DNA of 64,000 nt from the NCBI GenBank assembly GCA_003024175.1, contig MDYQ01000019.1:124001-188000 (forward strand). Direction: 5' to 3'. The notes beneath the pieces are model-generated. The model was not told the origin of the DNA, searched no databases, and saw nothing but the letters and a program-made list of their open reading frames with translations. Each line of letters opens with the position of its first letter. Position 1 is the first letter of the stretch. The stretch comes from Planoprotostelium fungivorum (lineage: Eukaryota; Evosea; Variosea; Cavosteliida; Cavosteliaceae). Of this stretch, positions 11,044 to 24,600 are shown piece by piece. The translations under genes and the position numbers were made by a program.

Positions 11044-14000
11044 ATGAGCTCTTCCAACAGCGCCAATGTAAAAAAGGCGAAGAAGCTTCAGAAGATCTTA
11101 AAGGAGAAGATCCCTGCAGTGAAGCGGTATAAGACGCTCGTCTCTTATTCGGGTGAGATCTTGATACTTTACCATCTTCCCTCATCCACTCATATGGATT
11201 CAGAGATGGCCGATGTGACCGAACTGCAAAAGCTATTGAGCGATTCGACTGATTTGGTTTACAATATAATCACTGAAAGGTGGAACGAACTCGAGACGAC
11301 TTCCAAGAAAGGTAAATGAAAGACCCATCCGAAACATGTTTACCATCCTGACACATCCAAAGTCAAAGCACAAGCACCCGACGTCCTCACCTTCCAAGAG
11401 TTCTTACTGCGAATTTTCCCCCAGCTCCCTGTCGCTGCCAAGAGGAAATACAAAGAGAAGGTCAATTCCAACTCATACGACATTCAAAATGACATCCACA
11501 GATCCATTCCGTCTTAGATCGTTGTCTGGCCAATGGAGTCAAAGGAAACGTCCGCAGTGGCGCCCTTCGTCTTCTAATGTGTGTCATCGACAACTACAGA
11601 GATGAGATGGATGAAGAAGCTCATCTCTTCGCCAACACGATCAACCTATCTACTTTCGGTCCAATCTACACGACTCAGACCGGTTCCACTGCTAAATTCA
11701 GATGCAAGCCAAAAGACAGTGAGTGGACATCACCATCCATCTCTAACAGAAAACAGTCAAGGAAGGAGAATCGATCTGTGGTACGGCACCGTTGGAATTG
11801 ATCACGAAAGAGGACACATTAGCCCAGATCACACAGTTTTTAGATGCCCTGGAGAAGAAAGACACGGAAGATTTCGACTTCTGGTTCACTCTCTTCAAGG
11901 AATTCTACCTCTCCACCCTTTACCCCAAGATCTTTCAAGAACTCAAGTTGCTCAGCAAGACGGACGGTGAGTCTTTATTCAAAGTGCTCTCTACAACGTT
12001 GTAGATACGGGTTTCGTCCTCGGTTGCCCCGGTGACATCCAACAACTGTTGGTCGACAGACTCGAAAAGTGGTCGTCTAATTCTTCTATCTCTCACGCAC
12101 TGTGGGACAACAACAATGCACCGATTCTCAACGAAATCTCCCGCCAGACGTGCAGCGTATTACCCATCAACTTTGCCGACACCGTACACAAGTCAAACAT
12201 GATCTTCTACCAATGGTTATCCGTGAGTCACGGATCACGTGACTTCACCGTGTAACCATGGTGATAGGACAGTGGACCTCGATTGGGGGCACGTTATCAG
12301 AAGTACTGGCAGTTGTATTTAGACAACGTCTGCAGCGTTTTCACTCGCAAGGACAAATTGGAGGACACTACCTATCAGGGACTGTGTAGAAAGACGGTCA
12401 ATCTCATCATCAGTGTGTGCAATTTAGACAGCAACATTGATGATGCCACGTGGACTTCCTTTCAGATGTCATACCTCAAGAGTGTCCACACACAATTCGC
12501 CCACTGCCAGAGCAAGGAGGGTTCCATGGGAGGCGTACCGGATCAAATATTTGGAACCCTCTTGTACGCTTGGATCAAATCTCCCGCCACGACCAAGATG
12601 ATGTGGTCGGAATTTCAGGTGAAATTCGATTTCATCTACAACGAGTGACACCCCCAGGCATTAGTCTCCGAGCTGAGAGAATGGAAGTTCATCGTGGCCG
12701 TGTGGAAAGAGAAGCTCGTCCAATTGAGTTACATCCTCAAGGACTTCATCTACTCCACACACAAGCACGCAGATCTATACGGCTCCATGAGAAAGGCATC
12801 TTCCTCTGTGTCTAGAGATCCCAGATTAGATGCCATCCACTGGTCATCAGGAAGGATCACGGAGGTGAAGTGTTCGTGATGTGTGTGGACTGACGACGAC
12901 AGGTGTGGTTCATCATGTTGGAGATCCTGGGGGACATCAACAGCATCAAAGATGGGAACAATCATCACATCACGATGACGGCCATCAAGGATGTCATCGA
13001 GATCATCTCCATGGCAGAGTTAGACACCCTCAAGTTCAACGGTGAATAATCTTGATTCGAATCGAAATCTCGTTGAGAATCGACTGACGACGTGACAGAC
13101 ATGGAGCCGATACCTCTGATGGGAGTCTTCTTGGGAGTTTTATTAGACGCGTGTTACAATCGTGCCCCAGAGAAAATCAAGGGAAGGTTATGCAGCACGG
13201 AGGTGATCATCGCACATGACGATGCACATCATGACACAGTCAGGTGTTGTGTGACATGTTCACCCATCAATCGTTCAGACCGAGAGACATCCGAATCTTG
13301 AGTCACTTCTACACGTTCATCATCTCCGTGTTAGACGCCGAGGCCAGCAGCAAGACCAGCGAGGACCACTCCGTCGTTCTTCAGATATTGAGCGGTTGTA
13401 GATCGGTATTTTCCCTCGAATTACCGGGCAGCTACATCCTCATCCCCAGCATGATCCAACAGATCACCCAATTGTTCAAGAAGGTGATCCATTTTATTCT
13501 ATTTTATTCTCAATCCAACAGAGCGACACCCCGGAGAGTACTCTGGTCGAATGCATGACCATCATCTCCTCCATCATTCCCGTGCCCTTTCACCTCAAAG
13601 AGATCAACAAGTGAGGCACACATCACCCATCCATCTGAATGACGTCAGCTTCACGAACTGGATCAATGGAAGTGGTGGTAGCAAGGAGGAGATGTACAGA
13701 CAGTGTTTCCAGATCATTCAGATGGGAATCCATCACGCGAATCCCAACATTCAGAAGCCATCCATCTGTGTCCTCACTTCCCTCCTGGCCATCATGATCA
13801 CCAACAACAAGTGAGAGACCCTCCTTCACTCGATGCATCTATGTATATCCATCATGTATATGCATCTATGTATATGCATCTATGTATATGCATCTATGTA
13901 TATGCATCTATGTATATGCATCTATGTATACATCATGGACATCCATCATGTTGAATGTTTGCAGTCCTCTCGGATTAGAGATCGATCAGTTGATGGAAGT

Positions 14001-16085
14001 GCTGTTGGGACACAAGACCGACCTGTCTTCCATTCACATGACATTGGATGCCATGTCCACCATCGCTTCCTTCGATCTCTCTCGTCACCCCACCGTCATC
14101 CCTGCGGTGAGTCGATTGCGATGAAAGTGTGATGACGTCATCACAGATGGTCGGCAAGTTGAGCTCGGAGCTGTTGATGTACATGAACGCCAACCAAGTG
14201 AATGGAGAGGAGGAGTCTGTCATCTGTCATCACTACCAGGCTGCAGTCGATGTCCTATTGAACCCTGCGGCCACTTTCATCTTACGAGACGAGAAGTACA
14301 ACAACCCCCTTCTCTACGTGGGATGACGTCATAGTGATCGATGGTGACGTCAGCAGGTACTGACGAGGGGCATGGAGCATTCGAATGGGAACATCAAGGA
14401 GGCAGCACACAGCAGCATGCTGTTCATCATGGAGGACTACTGTCACTATCCTAGACCCTCTGGTGTGGAGAATGACAATACAGTTCCAAATGCCTGGGAG
14501 ACCGAAGACAAGATGACTTTTGTCTACGCTCACAACACATCCAACGTCCTCGTCGTATCTCTAGGTGGGTCACACGATATCCTGCATCTCATCCCTCGTT
14601 TCATCGAAAGTGACGCGTTGTAGATAGTCGCAATCGATGTAGAATGGTGTGCAGGAATGCCATGGGAAAGAGGGGATGGGTGTCTGAGATATTACCCTCG
14701 GACGTAACTCCAAGTCAGCCGGTTCCAGCTCTAGAGCAGGGAACGTTTCAACAGATTGTGCCCTCCCCCCCTCCCCCCCACACCATCGACAACCCCCTCT
14801 ACAACCTGGCGAAACAGATCGGGTGGGTCCATCTACACCGTTGTAGACTGACTCGACGACAGAAAGAAGACCCTCATCGATTTAGAGAAGGAGGATGAAG
14901 GTTTCACTGCTGCCATCGAATCGAGAAAGAGAGAATTGGCAGAACAATCAAAGAAGGAAGAAACATTCGTGTCCCACTTTTCGATCGATCCACGCCCACA
15001 GACCATCTACCCAGGTGAAACATTAAAACCATTTCTAAATCCTTTTTATTGCAATATATTCAAGACTGATGTGATGGCAGACGGAAAGAACAAGGCCGTG
15101 TTACCCATGCAGAACATCCGTCTACAATTGATCCAGTGGGGATTTGTAGATGTATCGAATCTAGATCGCTGGATTCCCCTTCACAACGACACCCACCTCC
15201 ACACTTCCCTTAAGAAGTTCGATCAGTTACCTGTACGAGATTGGATCAAGATTGGTAAGACATCTCTTCTCTTCTCTCTTCTCTCTCTTCTCTCTCTCCT
15301 CTTTCGATGTGTCTGAATGTATGTACAGGTGTCATCTATGTAGCCGAGGGACAAGAGGATGCCAAGTCACTGTTGACCAACAACAGAGGCTCTGAGGCAT
15401 TCAACCGTTTCCTCTTGACTCTGGGGTGGTCCATCGATCTCTCACAACACCCAGGCTACACCGCCGGTGAGTTTTATTTCCTTTTATTTCCCCCCGTTTG
15501 AGACCCCCCAGGTCTCGAATCCTCCGACGCAAAGACGAGCGTCTACTGGTGCAACTCCCAGCAGGAGGTCAGTCCCAAATTCATCTCCGCGAGATCTCCT
15601 AACATCTCCAGATCTGCTATCACGTGACCACCCAGATCTCCGGCAGCGACCCCGAATCCAACGTCCAGAAACGTTTCCTCATCGGAAACGACTCCGTCGA
15701 GATCATTTGGTCCGAGCACGGCCGCGACTACAACCCCAACATTCTCCCCTCCCAGTTCAACGACGTGCAGATCGTTATCTACCCACAGCCCTCCCACATG
15801 TTCCGCGTTCAGATCTTGAGGAAGCCGAAGGTTCTCTTCTTCGGTCCTCTGATGGATGAGATGGTGGTACCACTGGAGACCCTCGCAGTGATGGTCAGAC
15901 AGACGGCAGTGCATGCGAATCGGAACGTGAGGAATCTGACGAAGGGATACGTGAGGCCGGTGAATCAGAGGTTCGGACAGTTGAGGCAGATCGTGGAGAA
16001 GTACAGGGACAATCTTCCCATGGGGGATACGGCCGCTCAGCTCTTCGTGCCTCCTCAGGCGACGAGTCGTGCCGCTTCACCGTGA
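11044..16085 (+). CDS. RALGAPA: RalGAP complex catalytic (alpha) subunit homologue
   Basis: RalGAP alpha, working with a beta partner, stimulates GTP hydrolysis on Ral/Rheb-like small GTPases and is related to tuberin. Start MSSSNSANVKKAKKLQKILK; the family also opens with a short Lys-rich helix. A long alpha-helical (HEAT-like) region follows, with family-like LTFQEFLLRIFPQLP. The C-terminal Rap/RalGAP domain at about 15320-15960 is diagnostic: EAFNRFLLTLGWSIDLSQHP, then NDSVEIIWSEHGRDYNPNIL, FNDVQIVIYPQPSHMFRVQI, RKPKVLFFGPLMDEMVVPLE and VMVRQTAVHANRNVRNL. The Asn of GND at about 15688 aligns with the catalytic 'Asn thumb', so the enzyme should be active. Many short introns, one carrying a 14-bp tandem repeat and two carrying the TCTACAAC palindrome family. 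It ends at SRAASP, TGA 16083. It converges with the receptor kinase on the minus strand. Confidence 0.92.
11990..12005. repeat. 16-bp perfect palindrome TCTACAACGTTGTAGA spanning an intron 3' splice site
   Basis: The perfect palindrome lies at the 3' end of a RalGAP intron that starts GTGAGT at 11967. Reading resumes in frame with ATACGGGTTTCGTCC, so the intron most likely ends at the TTGTAG of the palindrome itself. Confidence 0.75.
13831..13932. repeat. 14-bp tandem repeat in a RalGAP intron
   Basis: About six head-to-tail copies of TATGCATCTATGTA, with a partly matching flank. All lie within the intron between the exons reading ...LLAIMITNN and NPLGLEIDQLMEV. Confidence 0.9.
14832..14847. 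repeat. 16-bp near-palindrome in a RalGAP intron
   Basis: TCTACACCGTTGTAGA inside the intron between ...AKQIG and KKTLIDLEKE. It is the exact reverse complement of the variant at 12-27, so the two are the same element in opposite orientations. Confidence 0.7.
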
Positions 16086-16111
16086 TAAAGTAGAACCCTC
16101 TGAGACAATTC

Positions 16112-16212
16112 ACTCTATCGCATCACATCGTGTTATGACTACTTTGTCACATCACATCGTGTTATGATTACTTTGTCACATCACATCGTGTTATGATTAC
16201 TTTGTCACATAT
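16112..16212. repeat. 29-bp tandem repeat between convergent genes
   Basis: Just over three copies of ACTTTGTCACATCACATCGT + GTTATGATT, the first partial with one change. It fills most of the 144 bp between the RalGAP stop and the stop of the minus-strand receptor kinase, so it lies in the 3' regions of both transcripts. Confidence 0.9.
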
Positions 16213-16229
16213 ATGATATGTTGTTCTAT

Positions 16230-19200
16230 TTATAGATCGGTCGCGCTGAAGGTGGTGACTGGAGTCTGTGTCTTTGGGGCTCCGTAGGTGTTCTCTGGGA
16301 GTCGACTTCCCCTCCCCGTGAACTTCATGGGTGCATACACAGGTGGTGCGTAGTCCTTTCTCTCTCCCTCCTCCTGAGGTGGTGGCACCCTCACGAAATC
16401 ATCGACGACCACCTTCTCATCTTCCGTCTCGTTGCTGAGCGTGTGGCAGATATCCGACATGCTCGGTCTGTCTTTGGGGTCGTGCTCCCAGCAGGCTGGT
16501 GGAGATGAGAAGGGAGAGAAGGGACGGACTCACTCTTCATGATGGAATTGAGGACGGGGTGTGTACCGGTGGGGATGTTCAGACGGATGCCGGAGCAGGT
16601 GTGGAGGGCGGCTTGGATGATGTCCACGTCCTGCCAGGGTTCGAGGCGGGTGACGAGCTCCCAGACGAGCACACCGAAGGAATAGACGTCGCTCTTGGTC
16701 GAATACTCTTGAGAGGCGAGGGCTGAGAAGGTTCAGTCGAATGGATGGAGGTGTATGGACATCACCTTCGGGGGACATCCACTTGAGAGGGCCGGTGATG
16801 TCTTCTTGTACCGACTCGCCCTTGGTAACCTTCTTACTCAGACCAAAATCAGTCACTTTGACGTCCATGGTGGCGGAGAGGAGAAGGTTTCGGACGGCGA
16901 GATCACGGTGGAGAATACCTTCAGAGTGAAGGTGGAAGACTCCCTTGGCTGCTCCCGTTACGAAATGAATGACGAGAGATTCTGGCATCTCCTGTGGATG
17001 TCTGTGAGTGGATTGGATGAGATATGTCTGTGCTCACCACTGCGGGATCATGAAGCATGGCGTGGAGTCCACCACCACCACAGTACTCGGTAACGAGGGA
17101 GATGGGCTGAGGTTGAATGGTGACACCGATGAATAAGACCACGTTCTGAAGCTGTATGAGTCTCTCTCTTCTATCGATAGACTCACAGGGTGGGGGCGAA
17201 GGTTCTTTAAGAGGGTGGCTTCGGCAAGGAAATCGGCCAGATCGGATTCTTTCAATTCGGTGGCCTGCGTGTGGTCAATGACGTATAAAAGGAACAAAAG
17301 ACGAAGAGATGAAAGTTCAAATCACCTTGATCTGCTTGACGGCAACGTCTAAAGCTCTCCACTTGCCCTTGTAGACCACACCGAAAGCACCAGAACCGAT
17401 CTCTGTCTCTCTTCAGTCGTTCCGTTCATCCCTCCCACTCACGTTTGATGAGCTGCAGCTCCTCCCAGTTCAGTACCGTGTTCTTATCTTCACCCAATCG
17501 AGTGACCAACTCGGTGGCCTGTGCTGCCCTCTCTGATCTGTACTTCTTCTGCTGTCTCAGGTACAGAATGAGGGCCACAACGACGATGGCAGTGAGGAAG
17601 ACACCACCGATGACACATCCGATGATGATCTTGTTTCTTCCTGAATTGTCTTGCACACATTCGTATTTTCCCGCCGAATTCCTCTCGGAGATGTAACCGG
17701 CCGTACTGCATTGTACGGACACTTCACTGTCCACGGCGTTGACCTGTACGCTTCAATCGAATGAAATGGAACGTCATCAAGCCTCACTTGTGATCCCTCG
17801 AGGGAGAGGACATCGTTACCTCCCTGGCTGGACATGGTAACCGTTTGTAGAGAGAGAATGCCTCCCACGGCTGCAGAATTTCCACCTCCAACGGCAGAGT
17901 TATCGGTATATCTTCCGTTCGTCTGGGTGACGGTGGAAGTCGTGTCGACGAAGAGAGCACCACCCCTTCCCTGGGCCGAATTCGATTGGAAGTTGGATCG
18001 ACTGATCGTGACGTTACCACTGCCTGTCGCACCTTCAGATCTCCGTAGATCTACGATTGCATCTCACCGGATCTCTTTCTGCTTCCAGCCGTGTTACTGG
18101 TGTACAATGCACCACCGTCAGCTCCAGCACGGTTCTGACTGAAGACGGTATCACTGACGTAACACTGTCCTCCGCAGTTCATGGAGACACCACCGGCACT
18201 CAGAGTGGCCGAATTATTGTTGATGGTGTTGCCCGTGATGGTCATGACGTCCAATTTGGTCTGACCCTGTGCACTGATGGCACCGCCCACCTCTGCGGAG
18301 TTCTGAGAGAAGTTGGAGGAAGTGATGATAAAGTTGGAAGAGGAAGAGAGGATCAAGAAGCCTCCTCCGTTGCCTCCGGCGTAATTTCCGGTGACTTGGT
18401 TGTTGTTGACTGAGATGTTGCTGAAGACTCCTTGGAAGTAGAGGGCTCCACCGTCTCCGGAGGCAGAGTTGTCCCTCAGTTGCATGTTTTGGAGGGAGCT
18501 ACGAGCGCTGCGGACGGAGGATAAGATGTAACCGGCACCACCGGCACCCGCCGCACTGTTGTTGAAAAAGTTCAAGCCGCGGAGGAGGATCTGTTTCATC
18601 TTCAGGAGAACAGAAGAAGGATGTTCTCACATTCTCTGCGGAGACGAGGCTGAAGAAGATACCTCCTCCGTTGGTCAGCGTGGCAGAATTGCTGTCGAAC
18701 ACGGTGTCTGTGATCTGAAGGAGAAGGAGAGAGCCTTTGATGTAGAGGGCTCCACCGATGAATGCAGTGTTATCGTTGAAGGTGAGGGAGCTCAAAGTGA
18801 TGTTTGAACCCTCTTCGCTGTTGAGATACAGACCACCACCCAAACTGGCCGAACCACGGGTGAAGACCGTGTCCTGTACAATGGACTGCGTCGTGTGAGT
18901 CACGTGATCTGGATGGAGGCTCACCGTATTGAAGCCGTTCGACACGTACATACCGCCACCACTGGCCGCACTGTGGGGGTCAGTGGGATGATATCATGCC
19001 GTGACATCTCACCTGTTATCATGGAAAGTGCAGGAGGTGAGAGACAGAGAGGTACCGCCTGTCATGAATACACCACCGCCTTCGTAACCGTTCTGAGCCG
19101 CATTCTGGGTGAATGTGCTCTTATCGATCACTACCACAGGCACATTGGCCAACAGACCTGACTCGATCAGCCGGTGAAGAGATTGACGAGAACTCACTGA

Positions 19201-21343
19201 CTCCAGCACCCCACTGCCTGGACTTGTGCTGAGAGATGGAGCATCCCTCCATGGAAAACGATTGGATCTGTCACATCATCAGATCGATCGATCTGTGTGG
19301 ATCTGCACCGTGGAGGCAGCTTCGAGACAGAGGGCACCCCCTGACGACAGAGCACTGTTGAGAGAGAAGGTACTGTCGATGACTGACGTAGTCTCATAGA
19401 TTCCCGTGATGAATATACCCGCTCCACGATAGGCAGAGTTGCTGTTGAACTGACAGTTGTCGATGGCGATGACTCCTCCTGCACCACCGGAGATGGAGAT
19501 CGCACCACCACTGCTGGAGTAGAGCACACTGTTGTTCTGGAAGATGTTGTTGGAGATGGTGATGGTATTCACGGACTGAACGATACCGATGGCTCCTACG
19601 TCATCATCAGATCGTGTCATGAGATGATGATGTCAAAGAACGAAAAGAGGTTCACCTCCAGAATAGATGGCATAGTTGTCTATGAATGTGTTGTTGATCA
19701 CACTGAGAGTGTCGATGGTGGTCTGAACCGATATCCCCGAAGAATCAGAAGCACTCAGATTGGAGAAGATGCAATTGGACACCGTCACCGCCTCACACGG
19801 TGTGGCAAAGATGATGCCCGCTCCCGATCTGGCCTGGATGTTGTTGAAGAGACATCGATCAATGGTGATGTTCAAGGTGTAGGCAGAATATTCGATGGCG
19901 ATACCGTTACCGATGACTTGGCCGTGAGAATCCAAGAAGGAGCAGTTGGAGAATACGGCCGTGTAGATGTTCGCCTCGAGGGCGATGTTGGCGGCAGAGT
20001 TGATGGCGTAGTTGTTGACGAAGGTGGAGCCGGACATGATGAAATGGTCAAAGTTGTTGTCCAGGGCGATGGCACCACCGTTGTTTCCAAAGTTACCCTC
20101 AAAGTAACAGTCGATGACGGAGAGAGAATGCCACGGGGTGACTGGACTGACCTGCATCACCATCATGATCATCATGTCCCATCGCATGACCGTCATCACC
20201 TCCAGAGCTCCAGAGTTACCCAGACCGTTGTAATAGTTGGCCAGATTGTTCTTAAAGGTGCACTTCTCCACCACGGCCGTACCGGGAGAATTGGTGAAGA
20301 GGGCAGCCCCGGCGCCTTGCAGTGCGGTGTGGTTCTCAAAATAGCTACCGTAGAGGTACAAGTCGGTGATGTTACCAAAATAACCCGCACCACCACCGAC
20401 GGCGTTGTTGTAGTCGATGGAATTACCCGAGAAGAAGCATCGGCTGGTGTTGACTTTGGCGATGTTGACGTAGACAGTCAGACCACCTCCACCCGTGAGA
20501 ATGGACTGAGTCGTTGCGGTGTTGCCGATGAAGGTGCAGTTGTCCACGTGAATCTCTCCGGCTGTGACAGCGCCGGTGGGAGATGTGGAGAGGATGCCTA
20601 GACCGGGTCCTTGGTAGGCAGAGTTGTAGGTGAAGTTACTGTTCCTGACGATGAAGGTTCCGGGTAGATTGAGCTCGATGCCGATTCCGCCTCCATTGCC
20701 CTCAACTGTCAGGATGAGAAACCAACGGGGTAGATCGATCGACTCACGAGTGAAATCACGAACGGCAAGCTCTCCTGGGAAGTGATTCTGATTCAGATGG
20801 AAGACACCCTCTTCGATGAGAACGCTGCTAGATGCACCTCCGATGTGAATACCTCCAAACTGGTTTGCCTCAAATAAAACATGGGAGACGTAGATCTGTC
20901 GAACGTAAGTACCGTGAATGATTCAAAGACAGAACTCACAGAAGCGGAGTCGGTGATGGTGAGAGCAAAGGTAGAAAGAGCATCTTCCATGTTGATGGAG
21001 GTGAAGGAGACATTCTGCACGCTCTGAATCAAAATATTTGATTTCTCGAAGGAGGCTCGTGTCGATGGGTCTGTGCTGGAGATGATAATAGAAGAACCAG
21101 ATGGAAAGTCTCCTCCATTGATGCTCGTCTGAATGCCGTTGAACAGGCCTGAGAAGAGAATTGATATGGAGTTACAACTCTGTGAACCAGACCATTTGAG
21201 GGCGCCACCTATGGACGATGAGACACATGGCACCTGGGGACATTACCTTTCCAGGTGGAGTTTGTATACGAGACGGTGCAATTGTCGGCAGCGACGATCT
21301 GAATGATACATAATAAGAGGATAGAGAGCATCATCCTGCCCAT
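16230..21343 (-). CDS. Receptor-like TKL protein kinase with beta-helix (Pmp-like) ectodomain
   Basis: Start at 21343: [19 protein letters not shown] is a signal peptide followed by [12 protein letters not shown]. The ectodomain (about 21250-17750) is a long series of short repeats of the type F-N-N-N-A-x-x-G-G-A/G ([43 protein letters not shown]), typical of right-handed parallel beta-helix proteins. One membrane helix ([20 protein letters not shown]) lies at about 17620-17560. The TKL-type kinase domain (about 17410-16430) has every key residue: [34 protein letters not shown] and WMSPE. It is therefore expected to be an active cell-surface kinase; the ligand is unknown. The Pro-rich tail ends at FSATDL. 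Short introns throughout. It is head-to-head with the receptor starting at 21609. Confidence 0.9.
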
Positions 21344-21608
21344 CCTCTTAAAGCGCGGGTATGTTTTGAGCCTATGATTGCCACCCCGATTATTGAGAGA
21401 AAGTACGGGTTTCCGCAAGAAAAAACGGAACGAGCGCGCCTTATAGAATGATAAACAAATCGACCCGAAAGGTGAAAAACCCGACCAAAACCGTGAGATG
21501 ACACAAGCTGGCCTTTGCGGACCCGGTTCCACGTCCATGTGACATTCAGCTCAATTCACAGGGGGAGCAAAGAACACTGGAATCTGAAGGTATTCAACAT
21601 AGATCAGC
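21344..21608. promoter_or_regulatory. Shared upstream region of two divergent receptor genes
   Basis: 265 bp lie between the start codons of an active receptor kinase (minus) and a receptor pseudokinase (plus), so the promoters of both must sit here or overlap the genes. It contains A-rich and CG-rich patches (for example CGCGGGTATG, AAAAAACGGAACGAGCGCGCC). No specific factor site was recognised. Confidence 0.5.
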
Positions 21609-24600
21609 ATGAGTGGTCAGACACGTGTGGTCCTCGTATTCCTCACCCTACTACCCATAGCATGGGCTGTGAACTGTGACCACCAGGTATCTACTGTGGA
21701 TCAGCTCAAGCAGGGTGAATGAGCTCTTTGATCTCTGTACTGAGCCCATTCCAGCCGTGATCAGTCTAAACAGTTCATGTGAGCTCAGCACAATCACGTT
21801 CAACGCTACACAATTTGGCGGCTCACAGACCGGGGAGAGAGTTTCCATCCCCTTCAGCTCTGATACTTCTCTTGTTCTGAGAGGATCGGGCTCGATCCTC
21901 TACATCGGTTTAGACATTATCGGCAGTGGAGGTCAAGTGAACATCTCCGGTCTGACTTTTCTTTGGGGACACAACACATCCTTCGCCTTGAGTATCACAT
22001 CCGGCTCCACCGTCTTTTTGGAAGGATGCACGTTCAACGGTAATCCAGCAGGTGGCTTGACCATCGTCAACCCATCACGCTTAGTGTCTATCCACAATTC
22101 ATCCTTCTCCGCTTGTGGTAATCTAGGTGATTCCATCAGGATCTCATTCCGCTCATCCTTTCCCAGTGACAGCTCAATATGAAGGCGGCTTCTATCTGGC
22201 CAACGGTTCTAACTGCGATGTTTCCATCAGTCATTCCATCTTTCGAGATAATGTGATGACCAATGCCATGGGTCTAGGCTTCGTCTTGGAGGGAACCTTC
22301 AAATCCATCATCATCTCAAACAGGTGACTCCCAAATTCACTCGCTCGCGTTGAATCCCTTTCCAGCGATTTTCTCAGGAACATTGGTGCCGGTGCCGGTG
22401 GCTTCTACTTCCCCACAGGATCTACCGCTAAGACCTTCGTGGTGCAGGATTGCCTCTTCGATGAGAACGAATCGAATGCTGTGACCTCACCCGGTGGAGG
22501 GGCTGGATTCCTCCTGGCGGGGGACGTGGAAGAGTCCGTCACCGTCAACCGAAACTACTTCTCTCGTAACACGGCCATCTTTCAGTCAACCGGTGGTGGA
22601 GGTGACATCATCGACGACCTCATCTGCCATCACGATTATGACGGGAGTAGCTCTAATTTTACTCAGGTTTTCAGATCTTCGGCAGCACACCCGTACTGTA
22701 CGTTAACTCGAGCTACTTCTTCAACAACAGCGCTTACGAAGGCAGTGGGTTCTGTCTTCAAACCTATAATCCTTCTTCTCACATCTTGGTGGTCTTGTAC
22801 AACTGCACATTCGACACGAATGAAGGATACACCGCGACAGCAGTTTATTTCAACCAGCAGATCAGCACGTCGAGCTATCTGATCGATTCGTGCACATTTA
22901 TCAAGAACAACGGAGACACTTCCACTCCCACCTTTCTTTTCAGTAATCCATATACAGAACGAGTGAGAGACTGTCTGATTCATCTCTTCTCGTCTCATCA
23001 TTCCATAGTTGGAAGTGAGAAATAGCTACTTCTCTCGCATCACTCTAGGACTGCAGGCTGTCGTGAACATTGGAAATCTGAACATCAACTCACCCGCTCA
23101 CATGGTGAAGCTGATTCATCTCCTCACAACTCCTGTCTTATCGTCTTAGGTCATTTTCGATAACGTGACCTTCGACTCGAACCCTTCTGGAGCGATCGTT
23201 GTTGGAACTCATTCACCATTGGATAACCTCATCGTCAGAAATTCGAAATTCATCGAAAACAGCGGGTTATTCTTGGGAAATGCTATCGGCATCACATCGA
23301 CAGTGACAAACTTTACTGTACTCAACTCTCTCTTCACTGGTCAGACATCACGTACGTTCGGAGGTGCTATCGCTGTACTCACTGCCATCGTGAGTGTTGT
23401 GTACATTTCTAATATCATAGATGATGACATGAGAGACAGAATGTGAAGATCAGTGGATGCACTTTCACAAACAACTCTGCGCTGGCAGGATATGACGGAG
23501 GGGCGATCTTTATCGAAGAGGCTGTGAGTGTAGAGCTGGAAGACAACTACTTTGAGGGCAACTTTGCGACACAAGGAGGTGCTGTGGGCATTCTGACAGC
23601 CACTCCGGTGAGTGTTGTCAAGTGTGATAGGGTATCATGACATCGATAAGATCATCTTTCACCGATACGATCTGATACGGATGTAGATACAGATAAGCTT
23701 GATCAGAAACAGATTCGACAACAACGTGGCTGATCATCTGGGAGGCTGCATCTTCTTTAACTCTGTGGCAGCACAAGGCAGTCAGCTGGTGATCGTGGAC
23801 TCTGTGTTCCACAACAACAGCGCTTTGTACGGCGGCGTGCTACAGCTGACAGGCGACATCGATGCGATAGTGCTGAGCAACGTGACAGCTTCATCGAACA
23901 CAGCCAGGTGACTCTTGTGTTACTGCGATGATCTATGGATTGAATGAGGACAGGTCAGGCGCAGTCATCTATCTGCAGAACAGCGATCAGCTCAGGTCGC
24001 TGAGCATCAATCACAGTACATTCTGTGCCAATACCGGTTCGGAGACGGGCGCCATGAATTTACAGATACCGATACGTGATTTGAGTATCATCAGTGAGCG
24101 CAGTCCATCAGTGTCGATGTAGCTGATGAGAGCAGACAGTATCTTCTCGAGGAACGAAGCAATTACCGGCTTTGGTGGAGCACTTTCTCTGCAAGGAATA
24201 CTGCGGGGGCGATTGTACAACATCACTTTCGATGAGAATTTAGGATTATACGGTGGGGCGATCGCACTGATTGGGCAAAGTAAGAATGTCACGTTCGAGA
24301 AGATCGAGATGCTGCATAACAGAGCACATATTAGCGGTGAGTTGCTACCCGACATTCTTGACGTGTTGATAAATGCGATGTGTCGACACATTGAATACAT
24401 TGAAACCCTTTGCTTCTTTCAATTTGTCTACGCTTATGATATGTCGACAGGGGGAGCCCTATATGTACAAGATCAGGCCACACTCGGCACGATCGGGATC
24501 ATCAACTCCAACATCAGCTACAACACGGCCAATCGAGACGGTGGTGGCTTCGAACTGAGAGGTAGCAGTGGAGATATTCTCATTTCTGCCTCCTCTTTCT

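Noticed and set aside
13831-13932. CRISPR-like or regulatory array
   Set aside because: The 14-bp units are directly adjacent with no spacers and sit in an intron: a simple minisatellite in a eukaryotic genome.
19624-20601. Long plus-strand open frame of 325 codons
   Set aside because: It lies opposite the beta-helix ectodomain of the minus-strand receptor. Its composition is low-complexity Val/Asp/Gly, and the minus strand gives the recognisable repeats.
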